Under the pieces are notes generated by a model. The model was not told the origin of the DNA, ran no database searches, and saw only the letters and a list, made by a program, of their open reading frames with translations. This document shows positions 44,509-53,898 of a stretch of DNA of 64,000 nt, piece by piece; position 1 is the stretch's first letter; every line of letters begins with the position of its first letter. This DNA comes from Demequina mangrovi (lineage in GTDB: Bacteria > Actinomycetota > Actinomycetes > Actinomycetales > Demequinaceae), in assembly GCF_000759715.1 (NCBI RefSeq), contig NZ_BBLU01000003.1:182298-246297 (forward strand). The letters are read 5' to 3'. Made by a program: the position numbers and the translations under genes.

Positions 44509-47500
44509 ATGTCCCACGAGGCACTGTCGCTCTGGACCGAGACATCCAGCGATCCAGAGCTGATCGCCGGGGTTCGCGCAGGCGACCCGGCGGCCTTCGG
44601 CGTGCTCTACGAGCGCCACTCCGACGCGGCCCGCAAGGTCGCCGTGCAGTACACCAACAGCGCGGCCGACGCCGATGACGTGGTCTCCGAGGCTTTCTCC
44701 CGGATCCTGCGTGCGCTGCAGCAGGGCGACGGCCCCGACCTCGCCTTCCGCGCGTACCTCTTCACCATCGTGCGCCGCACCGGCCTCGACATCATCGAGA
44801 AGTCCAACCGCGCGCGCCCCCGCGACGACATGTCGCCCTTCGAGTCCGCGATCGGCTACCAGGCCGGCTCGGACGAGCCCACGCTCGAGACGTTCGAGCA
44901 GTCGATGGTGGCCGATGCCTTCCGCTCGCTCCCCGAGCGCTGGCGCGCCGTGCTCTGGTACACCGAGGTCGAGAAGAAGAGCCCCCGCGAGATCGCGCCC
45001 CTGCTGGGCCTGTCCGCGAACGGCGTCGCCGCGCTCGCCTACCGTGCACGCGAGGCGCTGCGTCAGGCCTACCTCCAGCAGCACCTCGGCGCGGCCGACA
45101 CCGTCGACTGCCTCGAGGCGAACGCGCAGCTCGGGTCGTACGTGCGCGGCGGTCTCAGCAAGCGCGAGCACTCGCGCGTCGACGAGCACGTGCAGCGCTG
45201 CGAGAAGTGCTCCGCGCTGGTCGCGGAGCTCGAGGACGTCAACCGCGGCCTGCGCGCGGTCATCGGCCCGCTGTTCCTGGGCCTGCTCGGCGCGAAGGCG
45301 CTCGAGGGCGGCCTTCCCGTGGGCGGGGCCCTCGGCGAGGGCGCGCTGGCCGCCTCGTCCGGCTCGGGCTCCGCTGCCGGGGCCGCGGGCACCGCGGCGG
45401 GCGGCGGCGCCGCCGGAGGCACCTCAGGAGTCGCCGCCGCGACCGGCGTCGCCGCGATCGCGAACGGCATCGCTGCGGTCGCGCTGCCCGCAGCCGCGAC
45501 GCTCGGCGTCGTCTCGCTGGTCATGACGGGCGCGAGCGTGCTGGGGATCATCGGCGAGGCCGACTCGGGCAGCCCGGTCGCCGAACCCGCGCCCACGGTC
45601 GAGAGCACCACCGGGGACGATGCGGCGTCCGGCGGTGACGCCTCGCCCGGTGCGGAGCCGAGCGCCGACCCCAGCGTCGGTGCGGAGGACCAGACGCCCG
45701 AGGCCGACGAGCCCGGCACGGGAGACGACCCGCTCGTGGTCGACCCGCCGCTCGTCGCGGATGCTGCGGTCGCAGGTACGGATGTCGTCGCCGGATCGAC
45801 CGGCACGGGCACCGACGAGAGCGGCACGGCCACGGGTGCCGACGATGCGTCGGGCGGCTCGGGGACGGACGGCTCGACCGGGACCGGATCCACCGGCACC
45901 GGCTCGACGGGCACCGGTTCGACCGGGACGGGCGGTTCGACGGGCACGGGCGGCGGCACGACCGACCCCGGCGACTCGACCGATCCGGGCGACACGACGG
46001 ACCCGGGCGACACGACCGATCCGGGTGACACCACGGACCCCGGTGACACGACCGATCCGGGCGACACGACCGATCCGGGTGACACCACGGACCCCGGTGA
46101 CACGACCGATCCGGGCGACACCACGGACCCCGGTGACACGACGGACCCGGGCGACACCACGGACCCCGGTGACACGACGGACCCGGGCGACACCACGGAC
46201 CCCGGTGACACGACCGACCCGGGTGACGCGACCGATCCCGGCGACGTCACGCCGGCGACCGCCCTGCGGCTCGCGACCCAGGCCCTCGAGTACCTCACGG
46301 TGTCACGCGTCTCGCCCGCGATCTCGATGTCGCTCGCGAACAACGGCCCTGACGCGGCAGACGACGTCACCGCGCGCATCGTCCTCCCCGACGGCCTCAC
46401 CTTCGCGCCCGCGTCCGGCGGCGCCGGCGGCACCGGGCTGATGGCGTTCAGCGTCCTGGACGACTACCTCGTGTTCGCCGCGACCTCGACGGTCACGGCG
46501 GGCGACTGGGTGTGCGAGCTCTCCGACGACCGCACCGCGGCCGACTGCGAGCTCGACAGCCTCGGCACCGGTGCGGACACCACGCTGGCGCTCGACCTCG
46601 CGACGCCCGCGGCGGACCTCGACCTCGGCTCCGACGCGTGGACCGAGTTCAGCGCGGCCTCCGGCGAGGACTCGGTGAGCTACCGGGTCCGCACGGGCCT
46701 GTCCGCGACCGTCACCGCTCTCGACGCGGTGCACGCGACCTCCGGCCACGTGCGTGCAGGAGTGTTCGGGGCGACGCTGCTCGGCTGCGACCTCGAGGAT
46801 CGCGACTGCGCGAAGATCATGGCCTTCAACGGGTCGAACGCCGAGGACAAGTACGACAACAACGCGCAGGCGATGCGTCCGCTCAACCTCGCCGACGGAG
46901 AGCACAGCTCCGCCGAGACGCTCGTCGAGCCGGACGACGCCGAGGGCGCGACCATCGTCTCCGCGACGCTCACGTGGTCCGCGAGCCGCAGCGCCTTCGA
47001 CTCCTGGACCGGCGACACCGGCGCGGCCCGCCTCCGTGGGCCCGACGGCACGTACGTGCCGGTGACCGCTGACGTGGTCGACACAGGTTGGGCCGGCTCC
47101 GACCTCTCGTACGTCGCGACCGCGGACATCACGGCGCTGGTGGCCGAGTCCGGGTTCGGCGCGTACGCGCTCGCCGACGTCGCGCTGCCGAGCACCTTCC
47201 GCGCGCTGCTGCCCAACTACTACGGCGGCTACGCGATCACGGTCGTGTACGAGCGTCCCGACTACGCGCGGGCGACCGTCGTCACGCTCGACGGTACCGA
47301 GTGGGTCTACGGGTCCACCACGGAGATCCCCTTCGCGACCGCCGGCGACGCCGGCGTGGACGTCGCGATGGTGGCCTTCGAGGGCGACCGCGGCAAGCAC
47401 GACAACCGCGTCTCGATCGACGGGCGCACCCTCACGCCGTGGGGCTGGAACGGCAAGAACCTCGTGGGCGGCAACCCGGGCAACGCGGCGGACTCGACCG

Positions 47501-47688
47501 CGGTCGGCTCGGCCTTCGCCAACTCGCTCGGCGTCGACGCCAAGCCGTTCAAGCCGACCTCGGTCGACGCCGGCATCCACCGCCTTCGGGTGTACAGCGG
47601 CTACGAGGACCGGTTCCTGCTGAGCCGCCTCGTCGTCACCCTCACGCCCGAGGTCGGCTCCCAGACCGAGGCCGCTCCGGCCTCCTGA
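44509..47688 (+). CDS. Giant ECF sigma factor fused to anti-sigma, membrane and surface domains
   Basis: This is a single 1059-residue ORF. ECF sigma region 2 (about 20-95; ADADDVVSEAFSRILRAL) and region 4 (about 135-190; REIAPLLGLSANGVAALAYR) come first. A zinc-finger anti-sigma motif follows (H227-x3-C231-x2-C234), then a Gly/Ala segment and membrane stretch (about 313-347), and a Ser/Thr/Gly spacer. Sixteen TDPGDT repeats (485-580) lead to about 480 residues of DUF11-like and beta-rich outside domains with few cysteines. GGGGAG precedes the ATG. GGAACGTAAC at 44458-44467 followed by TACTC may be an ECF-type, self-controlled promoter. Release would probably need proteolysis; this is inferred. 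Confidence 0.88.
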   Translation: MSHEALSLWTETSSDPELIAGVRAGDPAAFGVLYERHSDAARKVAVQYTNSAADADDVVSEAFSRILRALQQGDGPDLAFRAYLFTIVRRTGLDIIEKSNRARPRDDMSPFESAIGYQAGSDEPTLETFEQSMVADAFRSLPERWRAVLWYTEVEKKSPREIAPLLGLSANGVAALAYRAREALRQAYLQQHLGAADTVDCLEANAQLGSYVRGGLSKREHSRVDEHVQRCEKCSALVAELEDVNRGLRAVIGPLFLGLLGAKALEGGLPVGGALGEGALAASSGSGSAAGAAGTAAGGGAAGGTSGVAAATGVAAIANGIAAVALPAAATLGVVSLVMTGASVLGIIGEADSGSPVAEPAPTVESTTGDDAASGGDASPGAEPSADPSVGAEDQTPEADEPGTGDDPLVVDPPLVADAAVAGTDVVAGSTGTGTDESGTATGADDASGGSGTDGSTGTGSTGTGSTGTGSTGTGGSTGTGGGTTDPGDSTDPGDTTDPGDTTDPGDTTDPGDTTDPGDTTDPGDTTDPGDTTDPGDTTDPGDTTDPGDTTDPGDTTDPGDTTDPGDTTDPGDATDPGDVTPATALRLATQALEYLTVSRVSPAISMSLANNGPDAADDVTARIVLPDGLTFAPASGGAGGTGLMAFSVLDDYLVFAATSTVTAGDWVCELSDDRTAADCELDSLGTGADTTLALDLATPAADLDLGSDAWTEFSAASGEDSVSYRVRTGLSATVTALDAVHATSGHVRAGVFGATLLGCDLEDRDCAKIMAFNGSNAEDKYDNNAQAMRPLNLADGEHSSAETLVEPDDAEGATIVSATLTWSASRSAFDSWTGDTGAARLRGPDGTYVPVTADVVDTGWAGSDLSYVATADITALVAESGFGAYALADVALPSTFRALLPNYYGGYAITVVYERPDYARATVVTLDGTEWVYGSTTEIPFATAGDAGVDVAMVAFEGDRGKHDNRVSIDGRTLTPWGWNGKNLVGGNPGNAADSTAVGSAFANSLGVDAKPFKPTSVDAGIHRLRVYSGYEDRFLLSRLVVTLTPEVGSQTEAAPAS
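45961..46248 (+). repeat. 16 tandem copies of an 18-bp unit encoding TDPGDT
   Basis: Sixteen consecutive 18-base units, each encoding T-D-P-G-D plus T (S in the first, A and V in the last two). Synonymous changes alternate, so part of the array is effectively a 36-bp repeat (units 10-14). Just before it (about 45880-45957) lies a run of S-T-G-T-G units. In the protein this is an acidic, proline-rich stalk between membrane and outer domain. Confidence 0.97.
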
Positions 47689-47719
47689 GCCACGGCGCGA
47701 CGCCGCGGGCTCGCGCCCG

Positions 47720-48328
47720 TCAACGCGCGGGGTCGGGGCTCCAGTCCATGTCGAGCTGACGGGCCGTCCGCAGCGCGAGGTCCTCCGAGGACAGCCGAGC
47801 GACCAGATGCAGCGCGAGGTGCATGCCTGAGGTCAGGCCGCCGCTGGTGAGGATGCTTCCCGCGTCGACCCAGCGCACGCCACCCACGACCTCCTGCACC
47901 TCGCCGCACGCCGCGAGGTCGGATAGGTCCTCCCAATGCGTCGTCGACGGCCTCTCACCCAGCAGTCCGGCGCGCGCGAGCAGGAACGCGCCGGTGCACA
48001 CCGACGCGGTCATGGACGAGGCGGCGGCGAGACGCTCGACGGTCTGCATGAGCAGCGTGTCGCCCAGCGCGCACGCGACGTCGATGGTCCCCGGCACGAG
48101 CAGCAGATCGCACTCCGCGATCTCATCCGAGTCGGCCAGACGGGTGAGCGTCATGCCGCCGTACGCGGCCACGTCTCCCCCGCCCGGGGTCGCGAGCACC
48201 ACCTCGAACTCGGGCTCGAGCCCGTCGCGCTCGAGCAGGCGCGACGCGGTGAGCAGCACCTCGTAGGGGCCGCCGGCATCGATGAGGTCGAAGCCGTCGA
48301 ACAGCAGCATGACCGCGCGCGTCGTCAT
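47720..48328 (-). CDS. DJ-1/PfpI family protein (isonitrile hydratase-like)
   Basis: This is a 202-residue single class I glutamine-amidotransferase-like domain. FDGFDLIDAGGPYEVL at the start and the nucleophile elbow SVCTGAFLLARAGLL with its cysteine are typical of the isonitrile hydratase/ThiJ subgroup; TTHWEDL also fits. There is no AraC DNA-binding part. The reaction is not certain. The start is leaderless: TACCGT is 6 bases upstream. Confidence 0.85.
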   Translation of the reverse strand: MTTRAVMLLFDGFDLIDAGGPYEVLLTASRLLERDGLEPEFEVVLATPGGGDVAAYGGMTLTRLADSDEIAECDLLLVPGTIDVACALGDTLLMQTVERLAAASSMTASVCTGAFLLARAGLLGERPSTTHWEDLSDLAACGEVQEVVGGVRWVDAGSILTSGGLTSGMHLALHLVARLSSEDLALRTARQLDMDWSPDPAR

Positions 48329-48393
48329 GTCCTCACGGTAGCGACCGCGAGCCCGAAGGCATGGACGGCGCGGCGATCATTCCTCCGCGCGGA

Positions 48394-49644
48394 TCAGACG
48401 ACGACGGTGGTCTGGATCCGCGGACGCACCACGAACCAGAAGATGCCGTTGGCGGCGATGAGGCAGCCGACCATGACGATGCCCATGGTCATCACGGACA
48501 CGCCCAGCGCGCCGACGAGCGGCGAGATGATGCCGGCGACGCCGAAGTTGAGCGCGCCGAGCATCGAGGCCGCGGTGCCGGCCTCGGCGCCGTGGTCCGC
48601 GAGCGCCGTGATCTGGACCGCGGGGCCGATGATGCCGATCGAGCCCACCACGAAGAACAGCGGCAGGAGCACGCCGACGAGGCCCATGTCCATGAGGTCG
48701 GCGCCCACGATGAGCAGCGCTCCGGTGAGCATGATGCCCAGGCCGACGGTCGCGACCGCGCGCGGCGCGAACACCCGCATGAGGCGCGCGGAGGCCTGGT
48801 TCGCGATGACGAGGCCGACCGAGTTGGTGGCGAAGACGATGCCGTACTCCTGCGCGCTCAGCCCGAAGACGTCCTGGAGCACGAACGAGGAGGCGGAGAG
48901 GTACGAGAACAGCGCGGCGAAGGTGAACGCGCCGACCAGCGAGATGCCCACGAACGCGGCGTCCCCGAGCAGGTGGGCGTAGCGGGCGCGGGTCGCGCTG
49001 AGCGAGGCGCGACCGCGGCGCTCGGCCGGCATCGTCTCCTTGATGACGCCGCCGACCACCAGCACCACGGCGACGCCGTACAGCGCGAGCGCGACGAACA
49101 GCCCGCGCCAGTCGAGGAAGGTGAGCATCTGCGAGCCGATCACCGGCGCGGCGACGGGCGCGAGCCCGACCACGAGCGCCATGCGCGCGAGCATGCGGAT
49201 GAGCGCCTGGCCGGCGAACAGGTCGCGCACCATCGCCATGGCGACCACACCGCCGCCGGCGGCGCCGATGCCCTGGAGCACGCGTCCGGCCATGACCCAC
49301 TCCACGGTGGGGGCGAGCACCACGAAGGCCGAGGCCGCGATGTGGAGGACGGTCGCGAGGATGAGCGGCTTCTTGCGCCCGAACGAGTCGCTGAGCGGAC
49401 CCACGACCAGCTGGCCGAGCGCGAAGCCGATGGTGGTCGCGGTGAGCGTGAGCTGGATCGCGGCGTCCGAGGCGGCGAGGTCCGCCGCGACCTCGGGGAA
49501 CGCGGGCAGGTAGAGGTCGATGGTGAAGGGGCCGAGCGCGACGAGCGCGCCGAGCACGACGACGTAGAGCAGCTTCTGGCGTCGCGGCATGGCAAGGCCG
49601 GGGCTGGCGACGATGCGCGGGGCTGACTGGACGGCGGCGCTCAC
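48394..49644 (-). CDS. Bcr/CflA family multidrug efflux MFS transporter
   Basis: This is a 416-residue transporter with about 12 helices. The Bcr/CflA opening GPFTIDLYLPAFPEVAADL, VGPLSDSFGRKKPL (motif A) and GRVLQGIGAAGGGVVAMAMVRD are clear. It exports drugs or small metabolites in exchange for protons. The start is a GTG with GAAGGA upstream; an ATG 18 residues later (MPRRQKL) is possible. It lies downstream of the ribonucleotide reductase genes but is separated by a strong terminator. Confidence 0.9.
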   Translation of the reverse strand: MSAAVQSAPRIVASPGLAMPRRQKLLYVVVLGALVALGPFTIDLYLPAFPEVAADLAASDAAIQLTLTATTIGFALGQLVVGPLSDSFGRKKPLILATVLHIAASAFVVLAPTVEWVMAGRVLQGIGAAGGGVVAMAMVRDLFAGQALIRMLARMALVVGLAPVAAPVIGSQMLTFLDWRGLFVALALYGVAVVLVVGGVIKETMPAERRGRASLSATRARYAHLLGDAAFVGISLVGAFTFAALFSYLSASSFVLQDVFGLSAQEYGIVFATNSVGLVIANQASARLMRVFAPRAVATVGLGIMLTGALLIVGADLMDMGLVGVLLPLFFVVGSIGIIGPAVQITALADHGAEAGTAASMLGALNFGVAGIISPLVGALGVSVMTMGIVMVGCLIAANGIFWFVVRPRIQTTVVV

Positions 49645-49726
49645 GGGCGTTCCTTCATTCTGCGAGGGCGCGCTGATGCGCGCGGAGATGTGTGAGGGGG
49701 CGGCGGTCGGGGGGCGCCGTCACGCC

Positions 49727-49769
49727 GAGACGCCCGGTGATGAGCGGATCGCTCATCGCCGGGCGTCTC
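49727..49769 (-). terminator. Hairpin terminator after the ribonucleotide reductase genes
   Basis: A 20-bp stem with one G-U pair (outer arms GAGACGCCCGG at the left and CCGGGCGTCTC at the right) closes on a 3-base loop GAT. It follows the beta-subunit gene on the minus strand and insulates the Bcr/CflA gene downstream. Confidence 0.88.
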
Positions 49770-49823
49770 GTACGTCTACTGCAATGCTAACCGCAGTTCG
49801 ACAGGTGTCTACCTCAAATGCGG

Positions 49824-50810
49824 CTAGTTTGTGGTCGCCTGCGCGTTGACCTCGTAGGAGGTGTTGGTCGCCTCGAAGAAGTTGACCAGCTGCAGGGTGT
49901 CGTTGGCGGTGGCCATCCACTTGGCGGGGTTGGACACGTTGTAGTGCGCGTCGAAGCCGAGCTCCTCGAGGCGCCGGTCGGCGAGGTACTTGACGTACTG
50001 GTTCACGTAGTCGGCGTTGAGGCCCAGGATCCCGGTGGGGAGCAGGTCGCGGTTGTACTGCTCCTCCATCGCGACCGCGCCGAGGATCATCTGGCGGATC
50101 TCCTCCGCGAACTCCTCGTCCTGGAGGTCCTCGTTCTCCTCGAGGACCGTGAGGATGAGGTTGATGCCGAACTGCAGGTGCAGCGACTCGTCGCGGATGA
50201 TCCAGTCCATGAGCGAGCCGAAGTTCCGCAGCAGGTTCCGCTGGCGGAAGGACAGCGCGACCATGAAGCCCGAGTAGAACCAGATGCCCTCGAGGATGAT
50301 GTTGTACGCGACGAGGTTGCGGATGAAGTCCTTCTTGCCCTCGGTCGTGGTGATGTCGAGGGTCTCCTCGGTCATCCGCTTGATGAAGCGGACCTCGAAC
50401 TCCTCCTTGGCTGCCATCGAGGGCACCGAGACGTGGGAGCCGTACGCGGCGTCGCGGTCGATCGGGAACGTCTCGAGGACGTACTCGAAGGACATGCAGT
50501 GGTTGGCCTCCTCCCACATCTGCTTCGCGAGGTAGAGGTGACCCTCGGGGGCGTTGATGTAGGGGTAGACGCCGAACGCGAGCGCCTTGTTCACCAGCAG
50601 CTCGTTGGGGTTGAAGTACGACATCAGGTACGTGATGGCGTGCTTCTCCTCGTCGGTCATCCGCTTGAAGTCCGCGAGGTCCTCCCCCAGCTGGATCTCG
50701 TTGGGGAACCACGTGTTCGCGACGGCCTGGTTGTAGAGGTCCATCGCCCACGGGTACGTGATCGGCTTGAGGAGCAGCCCGTCCTGGACACCGCTACCGA
50801 GAATTCCCAT
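49824..50810 (-). CDS. nrdB: Class I ribonucleotide reductase beta subunit, class Ic-like
   Basis: This subunit holds the metal cofactor that starts the radical reaction making deoxyribonucleotides. The 328-residue protein has the ligands E70, E101-x2-H104, E174 and E208-x2-H211. The residue at the tyrosyl-radical position (H104+4) is F108, not Tyr, and the first ligand is Glu, not Asp. Both are hallmarks of class Ic enzymes such as that of Chlamydia, which use a Mn/Fe centre. ATG at 50810 with AGGAGA upstream, 28 bases after the alpha gene. Confidence 0.93.
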   Translation of the reverse strand: MGILGSGVQDGLLLKPITYPWAMDLYNQAVANTWFPNEIQLGEDLADFKRMTDEEKHAITYLMSYFNPNELLVNKALAFGVYPYINAPEGHLYLAKQMWEEANHCMSFEYVLETFPIDRDAAYGSHVSVPSMAAKEEFEVRFIKRMTEETLDITTTEGKKDFIRNLVAYNIILEGIWFYSGFMVALSFRQRNLLRNFGSLMDWIIRDESLHLQFGINLILTVLEENEDLQDEEFAEEIRQMILGAVAMEEQYNRDLLPTGILGLNADYVNQYVKYLADRRLEELGFDAHYNVSNPAKWMATANDTLQLVNFFEATNTSYEVNAQATTN

Positions 50811-50838
50811 CAGTCGTCTCCTGTCTGAACGTCCGTGA

Positions 50839-53772
50839 TCACTGGCACGACTCGCACTGCAGCCGCTCCATCGGGTCGACCGGGCACGCGACGCCGTCGA
50901 CCACCTCGGTGCCGTCCGCGCCGGTGCTCTCGACCACGTCGAGCAGCTGCACGCCCTTGGGCAGCGTGGTGGGCGGCACCTCGGGCCGCTCCTGCGGAGC
51001 GGGGGCGAGCGCGGTCTCGGCCGGCTCCGGCCTGGCCACGGCGCCGAAGCCGCGCCGGGCGGGCGTGGGCTCGGCGGCGGGTTCGGGCGCCGCAGGTGCC
51101 GGAACAGCGGGTGCCGGAACAGCGGGTGCGACAGCCTGAGGCGCGGCGTCGGGCACGGCCTGAGCGGGAGTCGGCGTCGGGACCGCAGCAGTCTCGGTCG
51201 CCTCCGTCGGCGCGCTTGCCGCCGCCATCGGCGCCGCCACCTGAGCCGGCGCATCGGCCGGGGTCGCCGCGGACGCCTTGGCGGCGCCGAAGCCCTTCCG
51301 CGCCGCTCCGAAGCCCTTGCGCGCCGGTCCGGACGAGCCGCCCGTCGACGGCCGTCCCGCGGCGTTCCCCGTCGCGTTGATCTTCTCCGTCTTGTTGACG
51401 CGGACCGTCGACTGCTCGGCGGTGTGACGCGGCTTCATGTGGAGGTAGTAGGTGGTCTTGACGCCACGCTCCCATGCCGAGGCGTAGAGATCCATCATCT
51501 TCTCCACGTCGCGGTCCTCGAGGTAGATGTTCCGGCTGATGGCCTGGTCGATCCACTTCTGGGCGCGGGCCGCCACCTCGATGAAGGCGTACGGCGAGAG
51601 CTGGAACGAGGTCTTGTAGACGTCCTTGAGGTGCTGGGGGACCTCGTCGATCTGGGACAGGTCGCCCTGCACCTCGAGCAGGCGGTCGCGGACCTGCTCC
51701 CACAACCCGGCGGCCTGGAGGTCCTTGACCAGGTTGCGGTTGACCTCGAGGAACTTCCCCGACGACGTGGCGCGGGAGAAGATCTGCGAGAACTGCGGGT
51801 CGAAGCCCGGGGTCACGCCCGCGACCAGCCCGATCGACGCGGTGGGCGCGACCGCCATGAGCGTGGCGTTGCGGATGCCGCCCGCGACCTTCTCGCGCAG
51901 CGTCCCCCAGTCCTGGCGCGTGGTGCGGTCGACCGTGATGGGCACGCCGCGATCCGCCTCGGTCTCGGCGATGGTGTCGAAGGGCACCTTGCCCTGCGAC
52001 CAGCCCGATCCCTCGAAGTTCGCGTAGGCGCCCCGCTCGCGGGCGAGGTCCGCCGAGGCGTCGATCGCGTGGAAGGAGACGAACTCGACGATCTGATCGA
52101 TGAGCGCGTAGGACTCCTCGGACTCGTACGCGAGCCCCAGCTGCTCGGTGATGTCGGTGAAGCCCATCACCCCGAGGCCGATGGCGCGGTTCTCGCTGTT
52201 CGCATGCTCCGACTCCGGCACGGAGGAGAGCGTGATGTCCACGAGGTTGTCGAGCTGGCGCACCGCGAGGCGGACCGAGTCGCGCATGCGGTCCCAGTCG
52301 ATCGCGCCGTCGACCAGGTGCGCCGGCAGGTTGACCGAGGCCAGGTTGCAGACCGCGATGTTCTCGCGGTCCTGCGGGAGGCAGATCTCCGTGCAGAGGT
52401 TCGACAGGTGGATGGTGCCCGTGTTGGTGTTGAGCGCGCGGTTGTTGATGGTGTCCTTCCACGTGAGCCACGGGTGCGACGTGGTCTGGAGCATCACGAG
52501 GATGGACTTGTACTGCTCGCGCGCCCGCATCTTGCGGAAGCTGCGCATGCGCCCGGCCTCGGCCTGCGCGACGTACTCGGCGTAGCGCGCGGAGAAGGCC
52601 GAGCCGGTGAGCTCGACGAGGTCCGGCGTCTCGGCGGGGTCGAAGAGGTACCAGTCGTCGTCCGCGGCGACGCGCTTCATGAACTCGTCCGAGATCCACA
52701 CCGCGGTGTTGGCGGTGCGCGTGCGCCGGTACGGGTCACCGGAGTTCTGGCGCAGGTCGAGGAACTGGTGGAAGTCGAGGTGCCAGTTCTCCATGTAGAA
52801 GCACAGCGCGCCGAACTTCTTGCCGCCGCGCGAAACCGCGCGCAGCGTCGAGTCGATGGTGTGCATGAACGGGATCGGTCCGGTCGAAGTGGTGTTGTTC
52901 GAGCGGATCGGCGAGCCCTCGGAGCGCAGCTTGGTCACCGACAGGCCGATGCCGCCGGTGCCCTTGGTGAGCCACATGACGTCGCGCACCGACTTCGCGA
53001 TGTGCTCGATGTCGTCCTCCATCTGCATGACGAAGCAGTTGGAGAGCTGCGGGTAGGACGTGCCGGCGTTCACCAGCGTCGAGCCCGCGGGAAGGTAGTC
53101 GAGCGTCGAGATCTTGTCGTAGAACTGCAGCGCCATCGCGGTCGGGTCCGCCTCGTTGAGCGCGAGGCCCATCGCGACGCGCATCCAGAAGTACTGGGGG
53201 ACCTCGAGCGCCTTCCCGTGGCGGTCGGTGATCATGTAGCGGTTCCGCATGGTGACGGTGCCGATGTAGCGGAGGTGGTCGTCGCGCGTGTGGTCGAGCG
53301 CGGCCGCGAGCGCGTCGAGGTCGAACAGCTCGGTGAGGCGCGTGTCGAGCAGCCCGTCCTCGACGGCCTCGCGCACGTAGCCGGGGAAGCGCGCCTGGTG
53401 AAGCAGCGCGAGCTCGAGCTCGGTGTCGTAGCCGCCGAGCACGCGCTTGTAGATGACCTTGCGCAGCAGCCGCGCGGCCACGATGTCGAACTGCGGGTCG
53501 TCCTTGACGTTCTGCACCGCGACGCCGATCGCGGCCTCGTCCAGCTGCTCGGTGGTGATGCCGTCGAACAGCGTGATCGCGAGCTCGGACGCGATCTGGG
53601 TGGTCATCGAGATCTGATCCGGCAGGCCCGCGGCGGCGCGCTCGACCGCCTTGTTGATGCGATCCGCGTTGTACGGCTCGCGGGTGCCGTCGCGCTTGGT
53701 GACGTGGATGCCGGGGCGCGCGACCGGCTCGCTCGCTGTCGTCACGCCTGAGGTGTTCTCGGTGATGGTCAC
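50839..53772 (-). CDS. nrdA: Class I ribonucleotide reductase alpha subunit
   Basis: This subunit binds and reduces the ribonucleotides. The 977-residue protein has an N-terminal ATP cone (about 20-105) for overall activity control. The catalytic barrel has SNCFVMQMEDD, HLSNLCTEICLP (radical Cys and Glu) and MAVAPTASIG. A long Pro/Ala-rich linker (about 785-930) follows, with repeated KGFGAA units, and the C-terminal redox pair C973-x2-C976 ends it. Thioredoxin-type reduction of that pair is expected. GTG start with GAGGGGAG upstream. First gene of the operon. Confidence 0.95.
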   Translation of the reverse strand: MTITENTSGVTTASEPVARPGIHVTKRDGTREPYNADRINKAVERAAAGLPDQISMTTQIASELAITLFDGITTEQLDEAAIGVAVQNVKDDPQFDIVAARLLRKVIYKRVLGGYDTELELALLHQARFPGYVREAVEDGLLDTRLTELFDLDALAAALDHTRDDHLRYIGTVTMRNRYMITDRHGKALEVPQYFWMRVAMGLALNEADPTAMALQFYDKISTLDYLPAGSTLVNAGTSYPQLSNCFVMQMEDDIEHIAKSVRDVMWLTKGTGGIGLSVTKLRSEGSPIRSNNTTSTGPIPFMHTIDSTLRAVSRGGKKFGALCFYMENWHLDFHQFLDLRQNSGDPYRRTRTANTAVWISDEFMKRVAADDDWYLFDPAETPDLVELTGSAFSARYAEYVAQAEAGRMRSFRKMRAREQYKSILVMLQTTSHPWLTWKDTINNRALNTNTGTIHLSNLCTEICLPQDRENIAVCNLASVNLPAHLVDGAIDWDRMRDSVRLAVRQLDNLVDITLSSVPESEHANSENRAIGLGVMGFTDITEQLGLAYESEESYALIDQIVEFVSFHAIDASADLARERGAYANFEGSGWSQGKVPFDTIAETEADRGVPITVDRTTRQDWGTLREKVAGGIRNATLMAVAPTASIGLVAGVTPGFDPQFSQIFSRATSSGKFLEVNRNLVKDLQAAGLWEQVRDRLLEVQGDLSQIDEVPQHLKDVYKTSFQLSPYAFIEVAARAQKWIDQAISRNIYLEDRDVEKMMDLYASAWERGVKTTYYLHMKPRHTAEQSTVRVNKTEKINATGNAAGRPSTGGSSGPARKGFGAARKGFGAAKASAATPADAPAQVAAPMAAASAPTEATETAAVPTPTPAQAVPDAAPQAVAPAVPAPAVPAPAAPEPAAEPTPARRGFGAVARPEPAETALAPAPQERPEVPPTTLPKGVQLLDVVESTGADGTEVVDGVACPVDPMERLQCESCQ

Positions 53773-53898
53773 GGTGCTCCCCTCGAGATGCCCTGCGCAG
53801 CCCTCCCCAGGCAGCGCAGCATGGTGGTGACACGACGCTCGAGCGGCGGCGGGATCCCGGGGTGATCCACCGGCGTCGTCAGCACGAGGCGCTCTTCG

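Noticed and set aside
45961..46248. CRISPR array
   Set aside because: The units are contiguous 18-bp coding repeats without spacers and lie in frame inside a gene.
51424..53751. 775-codon plus-strand ORF opposite nrdA
   Set aside because: Shadow frame of nrdA; no start signal or domain, and Val/Arg/Glu/Asp-rich composition.
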